The notes below the pieces were generated by a model. It did no database searches, was not told where the DNA came from, and saw nothing but the letters and a program-made list of their open reading frames with translations. Shown piece after piece: positions 24,564 through 33,013 of a stretch of DNA of 64,000 nt. The stretch's first letter is position 1. Each line of letters opens with the position of its first letter. The DNA comes from CAG-791 sp045546175 (GTDB lineage: Bacteria; Bacillota; Clostridia; Lachnospirales; Lachnospiraceae), in the NCBI GenBank assembly GCA_045546175.1, contig JAZQCI010000030.1:26978-90977 (forward strand), written 5' to 3'. A program made the translations under genes and the position numbers.

Positions 24564-24899
24564 TTAATCCTCAGTACCCGCGTTTTCTTCAGCCTTCCTG
24601 ATCGCCTCTTTGAGCTTCTCCAGCTCTTCCGCGCTCAGACCCTCGATCTGTTTCTCAAGACCCTCGACCTTCTTTTCCGCCTCGGCTTCCTTCTCCTTGG
24701 CCGCTACGGCAGCTTCGTCGATGCTCTTCTTCACATTTCTCTTGAGCTCCTGATTGAGTTCCTTGCCCTGCTCGACGGTGAGCTCGCCCTTTTTGACCAG
24801 CTCATCCACGATCTGCTGGGATTTCTCCGCGGTCATAGCTGCCGCGCCTATTCCCATCAGAATGATTTTCTTAAGTCCGTCACCGAGTCTGCTTTCCAT
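24564..24899 (-). CDS. Phasin-like coiled-coil protein
   Basis: A 111-residue protein with a short hydrophobic N-terminus (LKKIILMGIGAAAMTAEK) followed by a Lys/Glu/Ala-rich helix (residues 45-110), which resembles polyhydroxyalkanoate granule-associated proteins. Such genes are commonly found beside UbiB-family kinases in Firmicutes, as here. The spacing of 6 bases indicates one transcript with the kinase. No polyhydroxyalkanoate synthase is seen in the window, so a structural or membrane-regulatory role for the kinase partner is more likely. Confidence 0.75.
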   Translation of the reverse strand: MESRLGDGLKKIILMGIGAAAMTAEKSQQIVDELVKKGELTVEQGKELNQELKRNVKKSIDEAAVAAKEKEAEAEKKVEGLEKQIEGLSAEELEKLKEAIRKAEENAGTED

Positions 24900-24909
24900 A
24901 ATTACCTGA

Positions 24910-25335
24910 TTACCTCCTTATCAGTTCCACAATAAATCGATACAGCTTGGGGAAAAAGATTGTTCCGCCCGCCACGGCCGCCCAGATCGACGCGATCAGA
25001 ACGGCTCCGGCCGCGCAGTCCTTGGCCCGCTTGGCCAGCGGCTCCCACTCATCCGTCACAAGGTCCACCACGGATTCGACCGCAGTGTTCATCAGCTCCA
25101 TCCCCATGATCAGCCCGAACAGCAGAAAACAGACCAGCCACTCCGTCACCGAAATATGCAGTATGTTGCCGAAAATGAGCACCATGACTGCCGCAAAGCA
25201 GTGGATCTTGATATTCCGTTCCTCTTTGAAACAGACTGCAAATCCATTCCACGCGTTTGCAAAGCTCTTAAGCAGGGACTGCCTGGTATGTTCCTTTTCG
25301 TTGCCGCTATTGGGGTCTCTGATTATCTCTGCCAT
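24910..25335 (-). CDS. Diacylglycerol/undecaprenol kinase (DgkA family)
   Basis: A 141-residue membrane kinase phosphorylating undecaprenol or diacylglycerol. It has SFANAWNGFAVCFKEERNIKIH, three hydrophobic helices, and the family signature MELMNTAVESVVDLV followed by AKDCAAGAVLI. ATG 25335 begins MAEIIRDPN; the frame extends upstream without a good ribosome site. It is the first gene of a leftward set with the phasin-like and UbiB genes, all concerned with membrane lipids. Confidence 0.92.
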   Translation of the reverse strand: MAEIIRDPNSGNEKEHTRQSLLKSFANAWNGFAVCFKEERNIKIHCFAAVMVLIFGNILHISVTEWLVCFLLFGLIMGMELMNTAVESVVDLVTDEWEPLAKRAKDCAAGAVLIASIWAAVAGGTIFFPKLYRFIVELIRR

Positions 25336-25437
25336 CGCTTCAGTTCCGCCTTTCCTATCAAAATAGTATATCACTATTTGGCCTCGGACGGACATCTCCT
25401 TGTGCCGCTTTTGCACAGATTTCTTTGCTATGAAAAC

Positions 25438-25507
25438 AAGGGGCTGTCCATCCCTGTCCATAAAAAAGGCCGCCGCCCTAAGAATTATTCTTAGTACGAC
25501 AGCCCCG
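25438..25507. other. Long imperfect hairpin
   Basis: AAGGGGCTGTCC and GACAGCCCCGTT pair across 50 bases, with an inner CTAAGAAT-TATT-CTTAG stem. There is no adjacent T run on either strand, so terminator function is doubtful; it may be a repeat remnant. Confidence 0.4.
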
Positions 25508-25664
25508 TTTAGAGGTATATGTTTGACTGATTCGGATGAAGAATTCGTCTTTTTTCGCTGTCTCTTTGGAATAGGGAAAGCGGCACAAGCGCAGTTATGC
25601 CGCTTTCTCTGTTCAGAGTTCTCTCATTGAGTAATACATGTGAGACGCTTTCGGTGACGGATTG

Positions 25665-25785
25665 TTCAAGGCTCGCAGAGCGAGCCGCTGCGCCGCGTGC
25701 GGGCTGCCCTTCGGGCAGCTCCTTCCTTACCGCACGCGTGTGCATCATTTAACTCAGTGAGGGATTGTCTCCCGCCTGAGTTAAA
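25665..25785 (+). repeat. GC-rich palindromic repeat family, copy 3
   Basis: A full copy, from TTCAAGGCTCGCAGAGCGAGCC to GCCTGAGTTAAA. It is the best-preserved copy, with all four inverted repeats intact. It lies downstream of the glcD-type gene. Confidence 0.87.
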
Positions 25786-25844
25786 TCATCTCCGCAGTGA
25801 CAGCGGGAACTCTCTTGTTCTGTTTTTGTTTCGTATCCTGTCGA

Positions 25845-27269
25845 TCACTGGACCTTGTAGCAGATCTTGCCGGGATTCAGGATCATCTTGGGGTCGAAGA
25901 CGTGCTTGATGCCTTCCATGAGGCGCATCTGCGTCGCTCCGGAGAAGTCAGCCAGATAATCCATCTTGCCGTGGCCGATTCCGTGCTCACCGGAGATCAG
26001 GCCGCCCATCTCAGCTGCCTTGGCATAGATGTCCTTCATGAACACTTCGACGTCCTTCTTGAAGGTCGCCTCATCGACAGTATCGTCGCCGCATGCATAG
26101 ATGTGGAGATTTCCGTCTCCCGCATGGCCGAAGCTCTTGATCTTGAAGCAGTATCTTTCCTCTGTGGACTTGACATACTTGAGATACTCCGCGATCTTGG
26201 TGACGGGAACGACTACGTCGCACTCATCCAGCCACTTGGTCTCGGCTTCGATCGCCTCGAGGAAGGAAGAACGGGCCGCCCATGCGTCGCGCTTCTTGGC
26301 GGGAGAATCAGCGACCAGAACATCGATCGCGCCCTCTTCGAGGACCACTTCCGCTGCCTTCTCAACCAAGTCATTGAGCTGGTCAAAATCGTCACCGTCG
26401 AAAGTGACGAGCAGGTAGGCACCGACTTCTACGCCGCCGATCTGCTTGGGGAAGGTCTCTCTGCCGATAAATCTCTCGGAAGCGAGAACGATCTCTCTCT
26501 CCATGAACTCTACAGCCTGAGGATTCAGGCGGTTCTTCATGAACAGCGGAACCGTTGCGATGCAGTCATCCAGGTTCTCGTAAGGGATGATCAGTGAGAT
26601 CGTCTCCTTGGGAGCGGGGATCACCTTGAGGGTGAGCTCGGTGATGATGCCGAGTGTGCCCTCGGAACCGATCATCAGGTTGAGCAGGGAATAGCCGGTG
26701 CTCGTCTTGGAGACCGTCGCGCCCAGCTTAATAATCTCGCCGGTGGGAAGGACTACGGTCATGGCGCGCACATAGTCTCTCGTGCAGCCGTACTTTACGG
26801 CGCGCATGCCGCCCGCGTTTGTGGATACGTTGCCGCCCAGGGTCGCGAACTTCTCGCCCGGATCCGGGGGATAAAGGAGGCCTCTGCCAAGAGCGTCCTC
26901 AGCCAGATCGTGCAGAAGAACGCCGGGCTGTACGCGGACAACGAAATTATCCTCATCGTACTCCAGGATCTTGTTCATCTTCTGCATGTCGATCATGACA
27001 CCGCCATGAATGGCTACGGACGCTCCCGTCAGGCCTGTACCGGCGCCGCGAGGGATGATCGGAATATTATTCTCGTAGCAGAGTTTCGCGATAGCGGCGA
27101 TATCCTCTGTCGTTGTCCCGTCTACAACTACTTCGGGGGGATTTGAGCCGTAGATGGGCATCTCGTCGCGGTAAAAATCTTCATTGATGTCACTTCCTGT
27201 GTGCACCTTTCCCGGCACGATCTTCTCGAGCTGTGCGATGAACTCAGGGGTCACTTTGTTATACTGCAT
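25845..27269 (-). CDS. FAD-linked 2-hydroxyacid oxidoreductase, GlcD / D-lactate dehydrogenase type
   Basis: A 474-residue flavoprotein oxidising D-lactate or glycolate. The PCMH-type FAD domain has IIPRGAGTGLTGASVA (residues 70-85), PPDPGEKFATLGGNVSTNAGG and IGSEGTLGIITEL. The C-terminal FAD-oxidase domain contains the metal-binding FGHAGDGNLHIY and SGEHGIGHGK. The RBS AAAGGAG lies 7-8 bases before ATG 27269. A FadR-type regulator gene lies upstream on the same strand. Electron-transfer flavoprotein partners (etfAB), common next to lactate dehydrogenases in acetogens, are not present here. Confidence 0.92.
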   Translation of the reverse strand: MQYNKVTPEFIAQLEKIVPGKVHTGSDINEDFYRDEMPIYGSNPPEVVVDGTTTEDIAAIAKLCYENNIPIIPRGAGTGLTGASVAIHGGVMIDMQKMNKILEYDEDNFVVRVQPGVLLHDLAEDALGRGLLYPPDPGEKFATLGGNVSTNAGGMRAVKYGCTRDYVRAMTVVLPTGEIIKLGATVSKTSTGYSLLNLMIGSEGTLGIITELTLKVIPAPKETISLIIPYENLDDCIATVPLFMKNRLNPQAVEFMEREIVLASERFIGRETFPKQIGGVEVGAYLLVTFDGDDFDQLNDLVEKAAEVVLEEGAIDVLVADSPAKKRDAWAARSSFLEAIEAETKWLDECDVVVPVTKIAEYLKYVKSTEERYCFKIKSFGHAGDGNLHIYACGDDTVDEATFKKDVEVFMKDIYAKAAEMGGLISGEHGIGHGKMDYLADFSGATQMRLMEGIKHVFDPKMILNPGKICYKVQ

Positions 27270-27380
27270 ATCAAGCTCCTTTCATGACTCCGTTCACTCC
27301 TGAACGTCTACTGCTCCCGGCGGAATGACTGCCGCTTTCCGAACAGTACCTGCTTTCACTGTGTCCTAAATATTACCCCA

Positions 27381-27416
27381 ATCGGTCAACCAATTTTGTA
27401 ATATTGGTTCTACCAC
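27381..27416. promoter_or_regulatory. Paired GGTNNACC-type operator sites
   Basis: TCGGTCAACCAA (27382-27393) and TTGGTTCTACCAC (27404-27416) are two nearby inverted repeats of the TTGGTNNNACCAA kind used by FadR-family regulators. They sit in the glcD leader downstream of a FadR-type gene, so repression by that protein is likely. Confidence 0.5.
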
Positions 27417-27525
27417 TTTATAGTTAAATGATAGCGTCGACTGTGCAAATTGTCAATAAAACAATCAGAACAGGCGACGCTTTCTATATTTTCACCAATT
27501 TAGCCCGAATTATTTTGTAACTATT

Positions 27526-28227
27526 TTACTGAAGATCTCTGAATTGTCTGATATATTCAAAATGCCTGTTCAGCCCCTCAAGACCGGTCCGCAGATCGCT
27601 GTTCACAACTCCCATGACCAGCATCCGGTGCGCGTCCTCGAGCTTGTCGTTGCTCTTCATCCCTTCAATGATCTTGCCGCGAAAGACGGGGATATAGGAC
27701 TCGATTACATTGGTCAGAGCCCGGTAGGTCGTGATCAGATAGTCGTTCCGGGAGGCCTCGATCAGCGTCATATGGAGCGCCATGTCGTGCTCATATCTCT
27801 CTTTCTCCGTCTCGGCCTTAAGGAGCTCCTCCAGGTGCCTTCCGATCAGGATCTTCTGCTGCTCCGAGGCGTAATCCACCGCCAGGTGCATGGCTTCGCG
27901 CTCCAGACACCAGCGGAACTGCGTCAGGTCGTCCCTCCCCATTCCTTTCATGGTGTAGATCAGGGACAGCGTCTCCGTCATCGGCTCGTCAAAATTCAGA
28001 GAGATGTAGTGTCCCGCCCCGTGCGTAGAGGACGTCACGCCCATATTCTCGAGGATCCGCAGTCCTTCTCTGACGGAATTGCGGCTGATCCCCAGCTGCT
28101 CGGCCAGTTCCCTCTCACCGGGAAGTCTCTCCCCCGGTTTGAGATTTCCGCTGAGCACCTGTCCCCTCACATGGTCGATCACAAGCTTGTACGGCTTATC
28201 TTTTTTTTCTTCTTCCTGACTGTTCAT
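27526..28227 (-). CDS. FadR/GntR-family regulator, LldR-like
   Basis: A 233-residue regulator with a winged helix (LKPGERLPGERELAEQLGISRNSVREGLRILENMG, residues about 30-65) and a helical FCD domain. It lies 256 bases upstream of the GlcD-type oxidase gene, and FadR-type sites lie between them. This matches regulators of lactate or glycolate oxidation such as LldR and GlcC. ATG 28227 (MNSQEEEKK) has AGAGG at 8 bases; the earlier ATG 28233 is too close to that site. Confidence 0.88.
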   Translation of the reverse strand: MNSQEEEKKDKPYKLVIDHVRGQVLSGNLKPGERLPGERELAEQLGISRNSVREGLRILENMGVTSSTHGAGHYISLNFDEPMTETLSLIYTMKGMGRDDLTQFRWCLEREAMHLAVDYASEQQKILIGRHLEELLKAETEKERYEHDMALHMTLIEASRNDYLITTYRALTNVIESYIPVFRGKIIEGMKSNDKLEDAHRMLVMGVVNSDLRTGLEGLNRHFEYIRQFRDLQ

Positions 28228-28267
28228 TGCCATTTTCCTCTATACAACGCTCCTGCGCAAAGTCCGC

Positions 28268-29011
28268 TCATTTAAGGCAGATCATCGAGCCGTTTCTACC
28301 GGTCACGTGATGATCGCCCCTGTAAGAATGATACTCTTTTCTGCCGCACATCGTACAGATACCGCTGAGAAAGATATTCCCTTCTGGTATCCCCATCTGC
28401 ATGAGCAGGTCGCGGTTGATCTGCGCCGTATCCATGTAGTATTTCTGTCTTCCGTTAACCACACGGTCCTTGCGGCAATATTTTGACACATCTACGATGG
28501 AGCGGAACTGCTCCACGACATCTTCCTCGATTTCAAAGCAGCACCCCAGGATGCTCGGATTGATATAGATCTCGATGTCCCGCGGGTCGCAGCCGTGGTG
28601 ATCCGTCATGATCTGCGCGGCCTTCGGCGCGATCTTCTGCACGGTTCCCTTCCAGCCGCTGTGCACATTCCCGATCACCTTCCTGACCGGGTCGTACAAA
28701 AAGACGCTCTGGCAGTCCGCCGTGTGGATCTCCAGGGCGACGCCCCGCAGGTCCGTGACAAGGCCGTCCGCCTCTCCTGTCTCCTTCTGCAGATTCTGTT
28801 CGTCTATAATGACCACTCTGTCGCCGTGAACCTGCCTGGTGCACTGCTTGACAGCGCGGAATTTGTATCCGAAATCGGACTCGATCGATTCGATCAGGCT
28901 CTCTCTCCCGCCTGCTTCCAGAGCTTTTCCACCGAAATCGACGGGTTTGCGGGAATAAAAGGACAGGATCTTCTCGTTGTTGATCCTGTCAAATGTAAAA
29001 TACTTATCCAT
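28268..29011 (-). CDS. YfiH/laccase-domain protein (purine nucleoside phosphorylase / PgeF type)
   Basis: A 247-residue protein of the DUF152 family. The zinc ligands are in QVHGD, HTADCQSVFLYD and NVHSGWKGTVQ. Members have been described as peptidoglycan-editing hydrolases and as purine nucleoside-processing enzymes. The start has GGAGATCTT before it. It stands between a regulator gene and the ECF transporter genes with no evident operon partner. Confidence 0.88.
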   Translation of the reverse strand: MDKYFTFDRINNEKILSFYSRKPVDFGGKALEAGGRESLIESIESDFGYKFRAVKQCTRQVHGDRVVIIDEQNLQKETGEADGLVTDLRGVALEIHTADCQSVFLYDPVRKVIGNVHSGWKGTVQKIAPKAAQIMTDHHGCDPRDIEIYINPSILGCCFEIEEDVVEQFRSIVDVSKYCRKDRVVNGRQKYYMDTAQINRDLLMQMGIPEGNIFLSGICTMCGRKEYHSYRGDHHVTGRNGSMICLK

Positions 29012-29107
29012 AAGATCTCCTGATTATGCCAGGCTGCCTGTGCCGGGCCGGTTTTCTCCTTTCAGTATCCTTTCAAAAATGAATAAATGCAAGACCTTTC
29101 CGGCTCC

Positions 29108-29854
29108 TTACCTTTGAAATCGCAGTGGCAGCTCCATCCGGTTGCTCTCCAGCAGCTCCTTATCCCTGAGGATCTCCTCGGCGCTGCCGTCCGCCGCCAC
29201 TTTCCCCCCTGACAACAGGATCACGCGGTCGCAAGTGTCATAGATCATATCCAGGTCATGGGAAGTGATGAGCTTCGTGCGCGGAAGCTTTCGGATCGTG
29301 TCGATGATGATCCGCCGGTTGTAAGGATCCAGCGCGGAGGTCGGCTCATCCATCAGCAGCACTTCGGGGTCCATGGCCAGCACGGTCGCCACTGCAGCCA
29401 TGCGCTTCTCGCCTCCCGAAATCTTGTGATTGTAGAGGTCGCGCAGATTTTCCTGCCCCAGCTCGCGCAGCACGCTGTCGGCCCGCTGCAGCGCCTCCTG
29501 CCGCGACATGCCGTAATTGAGAAGGCCGAACAGCATGTCCTCCAGCACCGTGGGCATGAACATCTGGTTGTCCGAATTCTGCAGGACAAAGCCCAGTTTG
29601 CGCCGGATCGCGGCCAGATTTCGGGGAATCACCTCCAGGTCGTCTACCAGGATCCTGCCCTCTGTCCGCGAACCCCCCGCATTTCCTGCCCCCGGTCCCG
29701 CAAGTCCCAGAAGAAGCTTCATGACCGTGGATTTCCCGGCGCCGTTGGCCCCGATCAATCCAACCGTTTCTCCTTCGCCGATCGAGAAGGAAACTCCCGA
29801 CAGAACTGTTTTTCCCTTTTCATAATCAAATGTGACATTCTCAAACTGAATCAT
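29108..29854 (-). CDS. cbiO: ECF transporter ATPase for cobalt/nickel
   Basis: A 248-residue ABC ATPase. Walker A is GANGAGKST, the Q-loop lies in LGFVLQNSDNQMF (family hallmark QNxDxQ), the signature is ISGGEKRMA, Walker B is LLMDEPTSALDP and the switch His is in TSHDLDM. It starts 3 bases after the cbiQ stop and completes the CbiMN-Q-O importer. Only one ATPase gene is present, so a homodimer is expected, as in other CbiO systems. Confidence 0.93.
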   Translation of the reverse strand: MIQFENVTFDYEKGKTVLSGVSFSIGEGETVGLIGANGAGKSTVMKLLLGLAGPGAGNAGGSRTEGRILVDDLEVIPRNLAAIRRKLGFVLQNSDNQMFMPTVLEDMLFGLLNYGMSRQEALQRADSVLRELGQENLRDLYNHKISGGEKRMAAVATVLAMDPEVLLMDEPTSALDPYNRRIIIDTIRKLPRTKLITSHDLDMIYDTCDRVILLSGGKVAADGSAEEILRDKELLESNRMELPLRFQR

Positions 29855-29857
29855 CTC

Positions 29858-30769
29858 TCACCTCATCACTGCCGATCCCAGGATCTGCGTCAGGTTCAGG
29901 CACCTGGCCGCGACAAAGAGCGCGCACCAGAGCGCAGCGTACAGATAATCCGATGCGGAACTCTTCCGCCCCTGCGTGTATTCAAGGCTCGCAGAGCGAG
30001 CCGCTGCGCCACGTGCGGGCTGCCCTTTGGCAGCATCTTCCTTTCCGCACGCGTGTGCATCATTTATCTCAGAAGGGGACCCGAGATAAAACTCCCCGTG
30101 ATACCCCCTCAGGAGCATGGAGGAGTACAGTTCCTCCGCCCTGTCCATACTGCGCAGGAGGAGCTGCCCCAGAAAAGACCCCCAGGCCGAGTAGTGAATG
30201 CCCTTCTGCCCCGGCGCGCGCAGGCTGTAAGCCTGTGTCATCACGTTTGCCTCTTCGGCGAGAACCGCCGCATAGCGATAAGTCAGAAGGAGGAGCGTCA
30301 CGAGCACGGAAGGCACATGGATCTTCCTCAGGGCGCCGCACAGCGCCTCAATCCTTGTGGTGGCTACTAGCAGGAAAGAAGCCATCAAACTGAAGACCCC
30401 TTTCATCATCAGCGTCAGCATGGAGATCATCCCGGTTGTCACGGTAAAGGACCCGATTGAAAAGGCCGGCTGCCTGTCCAGAATCGGGTTGAATATGCCC
30501 ACGGCCAGCACCAGCGGCAGCACGAAGCGCAGCTTGTACAGGCAAGTGGACACTGGGATCCCGCTGACTGCGAACAGCACTGCCGGGTAGAAGATCATGA
30601 AGAGCAGGCCGCTCACTCTGTATTTGTCAAAAGATACCACCGTCAGGATATAGACCACGGTCACAAGAAGCTTGGCCCCGGCGCTGACAGTATGGATGGG
30701 AGAATCTCCTGACGAGAGTTCGTCCATCTCGCGCAGGTCGCGGATGGACCGTTCTATGTTTTGGCTCAT
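29858..30769 (-). CDS. cbiQ: ECF transporter transmembrane protein carrying an in-frame genomic repeat
   Basis: A 303-residue EcfT-type membrane component that couples CbiM to CbiO. Four to five hydrophobic segments and the coupling-helix motifs (SLRAPGQKG, LLRGYHGEF) are visible. Residues about 227-263 are encoded by palindromic repeat copy 4; the peptide includes AHACGKEDAAKGQPARG and AAARSASLE. The insert lies between the second coupling motif and the last membrane segment (LYAALWCALFVAARCLN). The frame is preserved on both sides, so the protein may still work. RBS GGAAG lies 7 bases before the ATG. Confidence 0.88.
   Translation of the reverse strand: MSQNIERSIRDLREMDELSSGDSPIHTVSAGAKLLVTVVYILTVVSFDKYRVSGLLFMIFYPAVLFAVSGIPVSTCLYKLRFVLPLVLAVGIFNPILDRQPAFSIGSFTVTTGMISMLTLMMKGVFSLMASFLLVATTRIEALCGALRKIHVPSVLVTLLLLTYRYAAVLAEEANVMTQAYSLRAPGQKGIHYSAWGSFLGQLLLRSMDRAEELYSSMLLRGYHGEFYLGSPSEINDAHACGKEDAAKGQPARGAAARSASLEYTQGRKSSASDYLYAALWCALFVAARCLNLTQILGSAVMR
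29981..30090 (+). repeat. GC-rich palindromic repeat family, copy 4, inside cbiQ
   Basis: A full copy (TTCAAGGCTCGCAGAGCGAG ... GAGATAAA) read antisense as part of cbiQ. It keeps GGCTCGC/GCGAGCC, GGGCTGCCC/GGCAGC and the TTTATCTC/GAGATAAA arms, and is free of stop codons in the cbiQ frame. Confidence 0.9.
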
Positions 30770-31428
30770 CTATGTCTTCCTTCTTAAACTGGATCTGATT
30801 GGATCTGCGATTTGTAGAGTATTTAGCATGTTCCGGCCGGGGGTAACCGACGGATAAGAAACTTTCCTCATACCGTAGGGCTGTGTTAGCTTGTTCCGGC
30901 CGAGGGTAGCCGACGGATAAGAAGCTTTTCCCATACCGTAGGGTTGTGTATAGCTTGTTCCACCGGGGGTAACCGACGGATAAGAAGCTTTTCCCATAAC
31001 GTAGGGTTGTGTATAGCTTGTTCCACCGGGGGTAACCGACGGATATGAAGCTCTTCTCATTTCGTAGGGCTGTGTTTAGCTTGTTCCAGCCCGGGGTAAC
31101 CGACGGATAAGAAACTTTTCTCATACCGTAGGGCTGTGCCTGGCAAGTTCAGCTCTAGGGCTACCGACGACCAGCAAATTTTTCTTATACCGTAGGGCTG
31201 TGTCATAATCTGAAGACCATACACAATAATTTGAGCCATAAAAGCTTAAAGTTCAAAAACTTCAAGAACAGCATAAAAAAAGGGCATCAAGAGAACCGAT
31301 TTCCTCTATATGCCCAACTTTTGTCGATTTCACTCAGAAAGAAGCGAAAAATGGTGTATAGATTTAGAAACAGCCAGTTCTCTGCCCAACCGGCCAGCCG
31401 CGCACCCTGCGCGGCCCGCTTATCGCCG
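30770..31428. other. Gene-free spacer between cbiQ and cbiM
   Basis: It holds the six-copy 63-bp array (30826-31204) and about 200 bases of AT-richer sequence (31205-31428) before the cbiM end. The open frame across the array exists because 63 is a multiple of three; it shows no family and no convincing start. Confidence 0.65.
30826..31204. repeat. Six-copy 63-bp direct repeat array
   Basis: Units start at 30826, 30889, 30953, 31016, 31079 and 31142 (period 63, once 64). The core is GCTTGTTCC, GGGGGTAACCGACGGATAAG, AAGCTTTTC, CATACCGTAGGGCTGTG. The last unit is the most diverged. On the minus strand the units encode 21-residue repeats with FLSVGYPR, which is probably incidental. The array separates cbiM from cbiQ. 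Confidence 0.88.
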
Positions 31429-32487
31429 TCAGGCTTTTTTCTTGTGGAAAAACCGCCCGACCAGGCAGATACCCAGCGCCGCGGTTGCGACCATAACGCT
31501 TCCCGCAATGCCGGAAACGGTCGTGCCCATCGGGTTCTCACTGCCCGCGAAGCTGTAATCCGGCAGGAAGGAGGTCTTCTCCTGAATATCCGAGGCCGTC
31601 TGAGAAGCCGCACTGCTCACGCCGAAATTTTCCTCGTCCAGACCCATATTGGAGCTGTAGCCGCCCTCCTCGTTGCCGAACAGTGCCCACTCCAGGCCGT
31701 CCGGATTGGAGCTTGCAAAGTGTGAGAAGACGCCGCCGACCACAAGCGCCGTCAAGGCCAGGGTGACAATGACAGTTCCCAGCGATTTGGAGGATCTTGC
31801 CGATGCCGCCTCAGTGAGGTCCACATCGCGCACGAGCTCGGGCCTTGTCTCATAGACATATGTCAGGACTGCCGCCGTGATCAGCCCTTCCACCAGGCCG
31901 ATTGCCAGATGAATGGGCAGCATCAGCGCACAGAAGGCCCCGAAAGGAAGTTCTGTGATGCCCGAGAGTGTCGTCTCGAGAACGACCGAAAAAGCGCCCA
32001 TCTGCAGAGTGACAATGCATCCTATAATCGATGCGAAGATGATCTTCGCTCTCTGCGCCGCGTGAGGATCACGGCCGGCAAACAGCCTGCTCTTCATGAT
32101 CGGGCGCCAGATCAGATAGTATCCGACAAAGCACCCGTAGAAGGCCATGTTCCATATGTTGGCCCCCAGAGCCATCAGCCCTCCGTCGGCAAAAAAAAGA
32201 CACTGGATTGTCAAAACGACGACCATAGACAGAAAGCCCGCCTCAGGCCCCAAAAGCGCAGACAGAAGCATTCCTCCGCACATATGCCCCGAAGAGCCGG
32301 TTCCGGGAATCGTATAGTTGATCATCTGCCCGGCAAAGACCAGGGCGGACGCCACTGCCATGGTGGGCAGTTTCTGCGGATCATCGTCCTCTTTGAGTCT
32401 CTTGATTGATATTGCTGCCGCTGTGCCGGATGCGACGTACATCGTCGCTGCCACCGCAGGGGACAAAAGAGCGTCGGCCATGTGCAT
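31429..32487 (-). CDS. cbiM: Cobalt/nickel ECF substrate-binding component, CbiM-CbiN-like fusion
   Basis: A 352-residue membrane protein. Residues 1-215 are CbiM/NikM, starting MHMADALLSP, whose His2 is part of the metal site, with SSGHMCGGMLLSALLGP carrying the second His. Residues about 240-350 are a CbiN/NikN-like PDGF-type part with two membrane helices and an extracytoplasmic loop (FSHFASSNPDGLEWALFG). GGAGG precedes ATG 32487. I see no cobalamin riboswitch upstream, so cobalt versus nickel is undecided. Confidence 0.92.
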   Translation of the reverse strand: MHMADALLSPAVAATMYVASGTAAAISIKRLKEDDDPQKLPTMAVASALVFAGQMINYTIPGTGSSGHMCGGMLLSALLGPEAGFLSMVVVLTIQCLFFADGGLMALGANIWNMAFYGCFVGYYLIWRPIMKSRLFAGRDPHAAQRAKIIFASIIGCIVTLQMGAFSVVLETTLSGITELPFGAFCALMLPIHLAIGLVEGLITAAVLTYVYETRPELVRDVDLTEAASARSSKSLGTVIVTLALTALVVGGVFSHFASSNPDGLEWALFGNEEGGYSSNMGLDEENFGVSSAASQTASDIQEKTSFLPDYSFAGSENPMGTTVSGIAGSVMVATAALGICLVGRFFHKKKA

Positions 32488-32587
32488 AGTGAGTTACCTC
32501 CGAAACATTTTTCTGTCCCAAGTTTATAATGTTACGAAAGCCTCCCACAAGCCCCCCTGGGGGTTAAACATGGTTAAAGATTCTTAT

Positions 32588-32661
32588 TGCGAGCTGCTGC
32601 GCCGCATGCGGGCTGCCTTCTGCAGCATCGTCCTTTCCGCATGCATGTGTATTATTTAACC
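32588..32661 (+). repeat. GC-rich palindromic repeat family, truncated copy
   Basis: Starts GCGAGCTGCTGCGCCGCATGC and ends in TTATTTAACC. It lacks the first hairpin arm and the last arm, which appears to be interrupted where element B begins. Confidence 0.7.
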
Positions 32662-32662
32662 T

Positions 32663-33013
32663 GGTTGGATTATATGCGGTAAATTCAATCAGCCTGCCCC
32701 CATGGAAAATCGGCAAATGACTGAAAACCTGTAAATTTTAGCTTATTTCCCAGGAAGTTGGACCATAAGGCTCATTTCTGAGGCGGCGGCCTCCATATTG
32801 TGCTTTGACAAGTTACTGCTATGGGGGCCGGTGAGGAAGAATTCTTGTTTTGGTCCAACTCAAGTGCAATCTGGCTTGTTTTCTTTATTGTGAGCCGGCA
32901 ATCAGTAAAAATGATGGAGGCCACGATAGTAAATAGTATTCAAATAATCCAACTCACTCTGCTGCCAGAGGGGACTGCCAGTCAAATGCCGCAGGAGCCC
33001 CCTCCTGCGGCAC
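32663..33013. other. Structured intergenic element, copy B (inverted)
   Basis: The inverted counterpart of the element at 2654-3009. On the minus strand it reads hairpin GTGCCGCAGGAG/CTCCTGCGGCAT (33013-32986), a spacer of about 31, GTTGGATTAT (32953-32944), GGCCTCCAT (32922-32914), GTTGGACC (32859-32852), GAATTCTTCCTC and CCGGCCCCCAT (to 32821), ATGGAGGCC (32796-32788), TGGTCCAAC (32765-32757), ATGGGGGC (32703-32696) and ATAATCCAACC. Box order and spacing match copy A while linkers differ. Confidence 0.72.

Larger units (their letters stand above)
25336..25844. other. Gene-free spacer with hairpin and repeat copy 3
   Basis: The spacer carries the promoter region of dgkA, an imperfect long hairpin at 25438-25507 (GGGGCTGTC against GACAGCCCC enclosing CTAAGAAT/ATTCTTAG), and palindromic repeat copy 3 at 25665-25785. 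The rest (25508-25664) shows no gene. Confidence 0.6.

Noticed and set aside
30627..31124. 165-codon minus-strand frame over the 63-bp array
   Set aside because: It is explained by a period divisible by three, runs out of frame into cbiQ and has no ribosome site.
32488..32660. Cobalamin or NiCo riboswitch upstream of cbiM
   Set aside because: No B12-box or NiCo consensus helices could be found; the region is mostly a repeat fragment.
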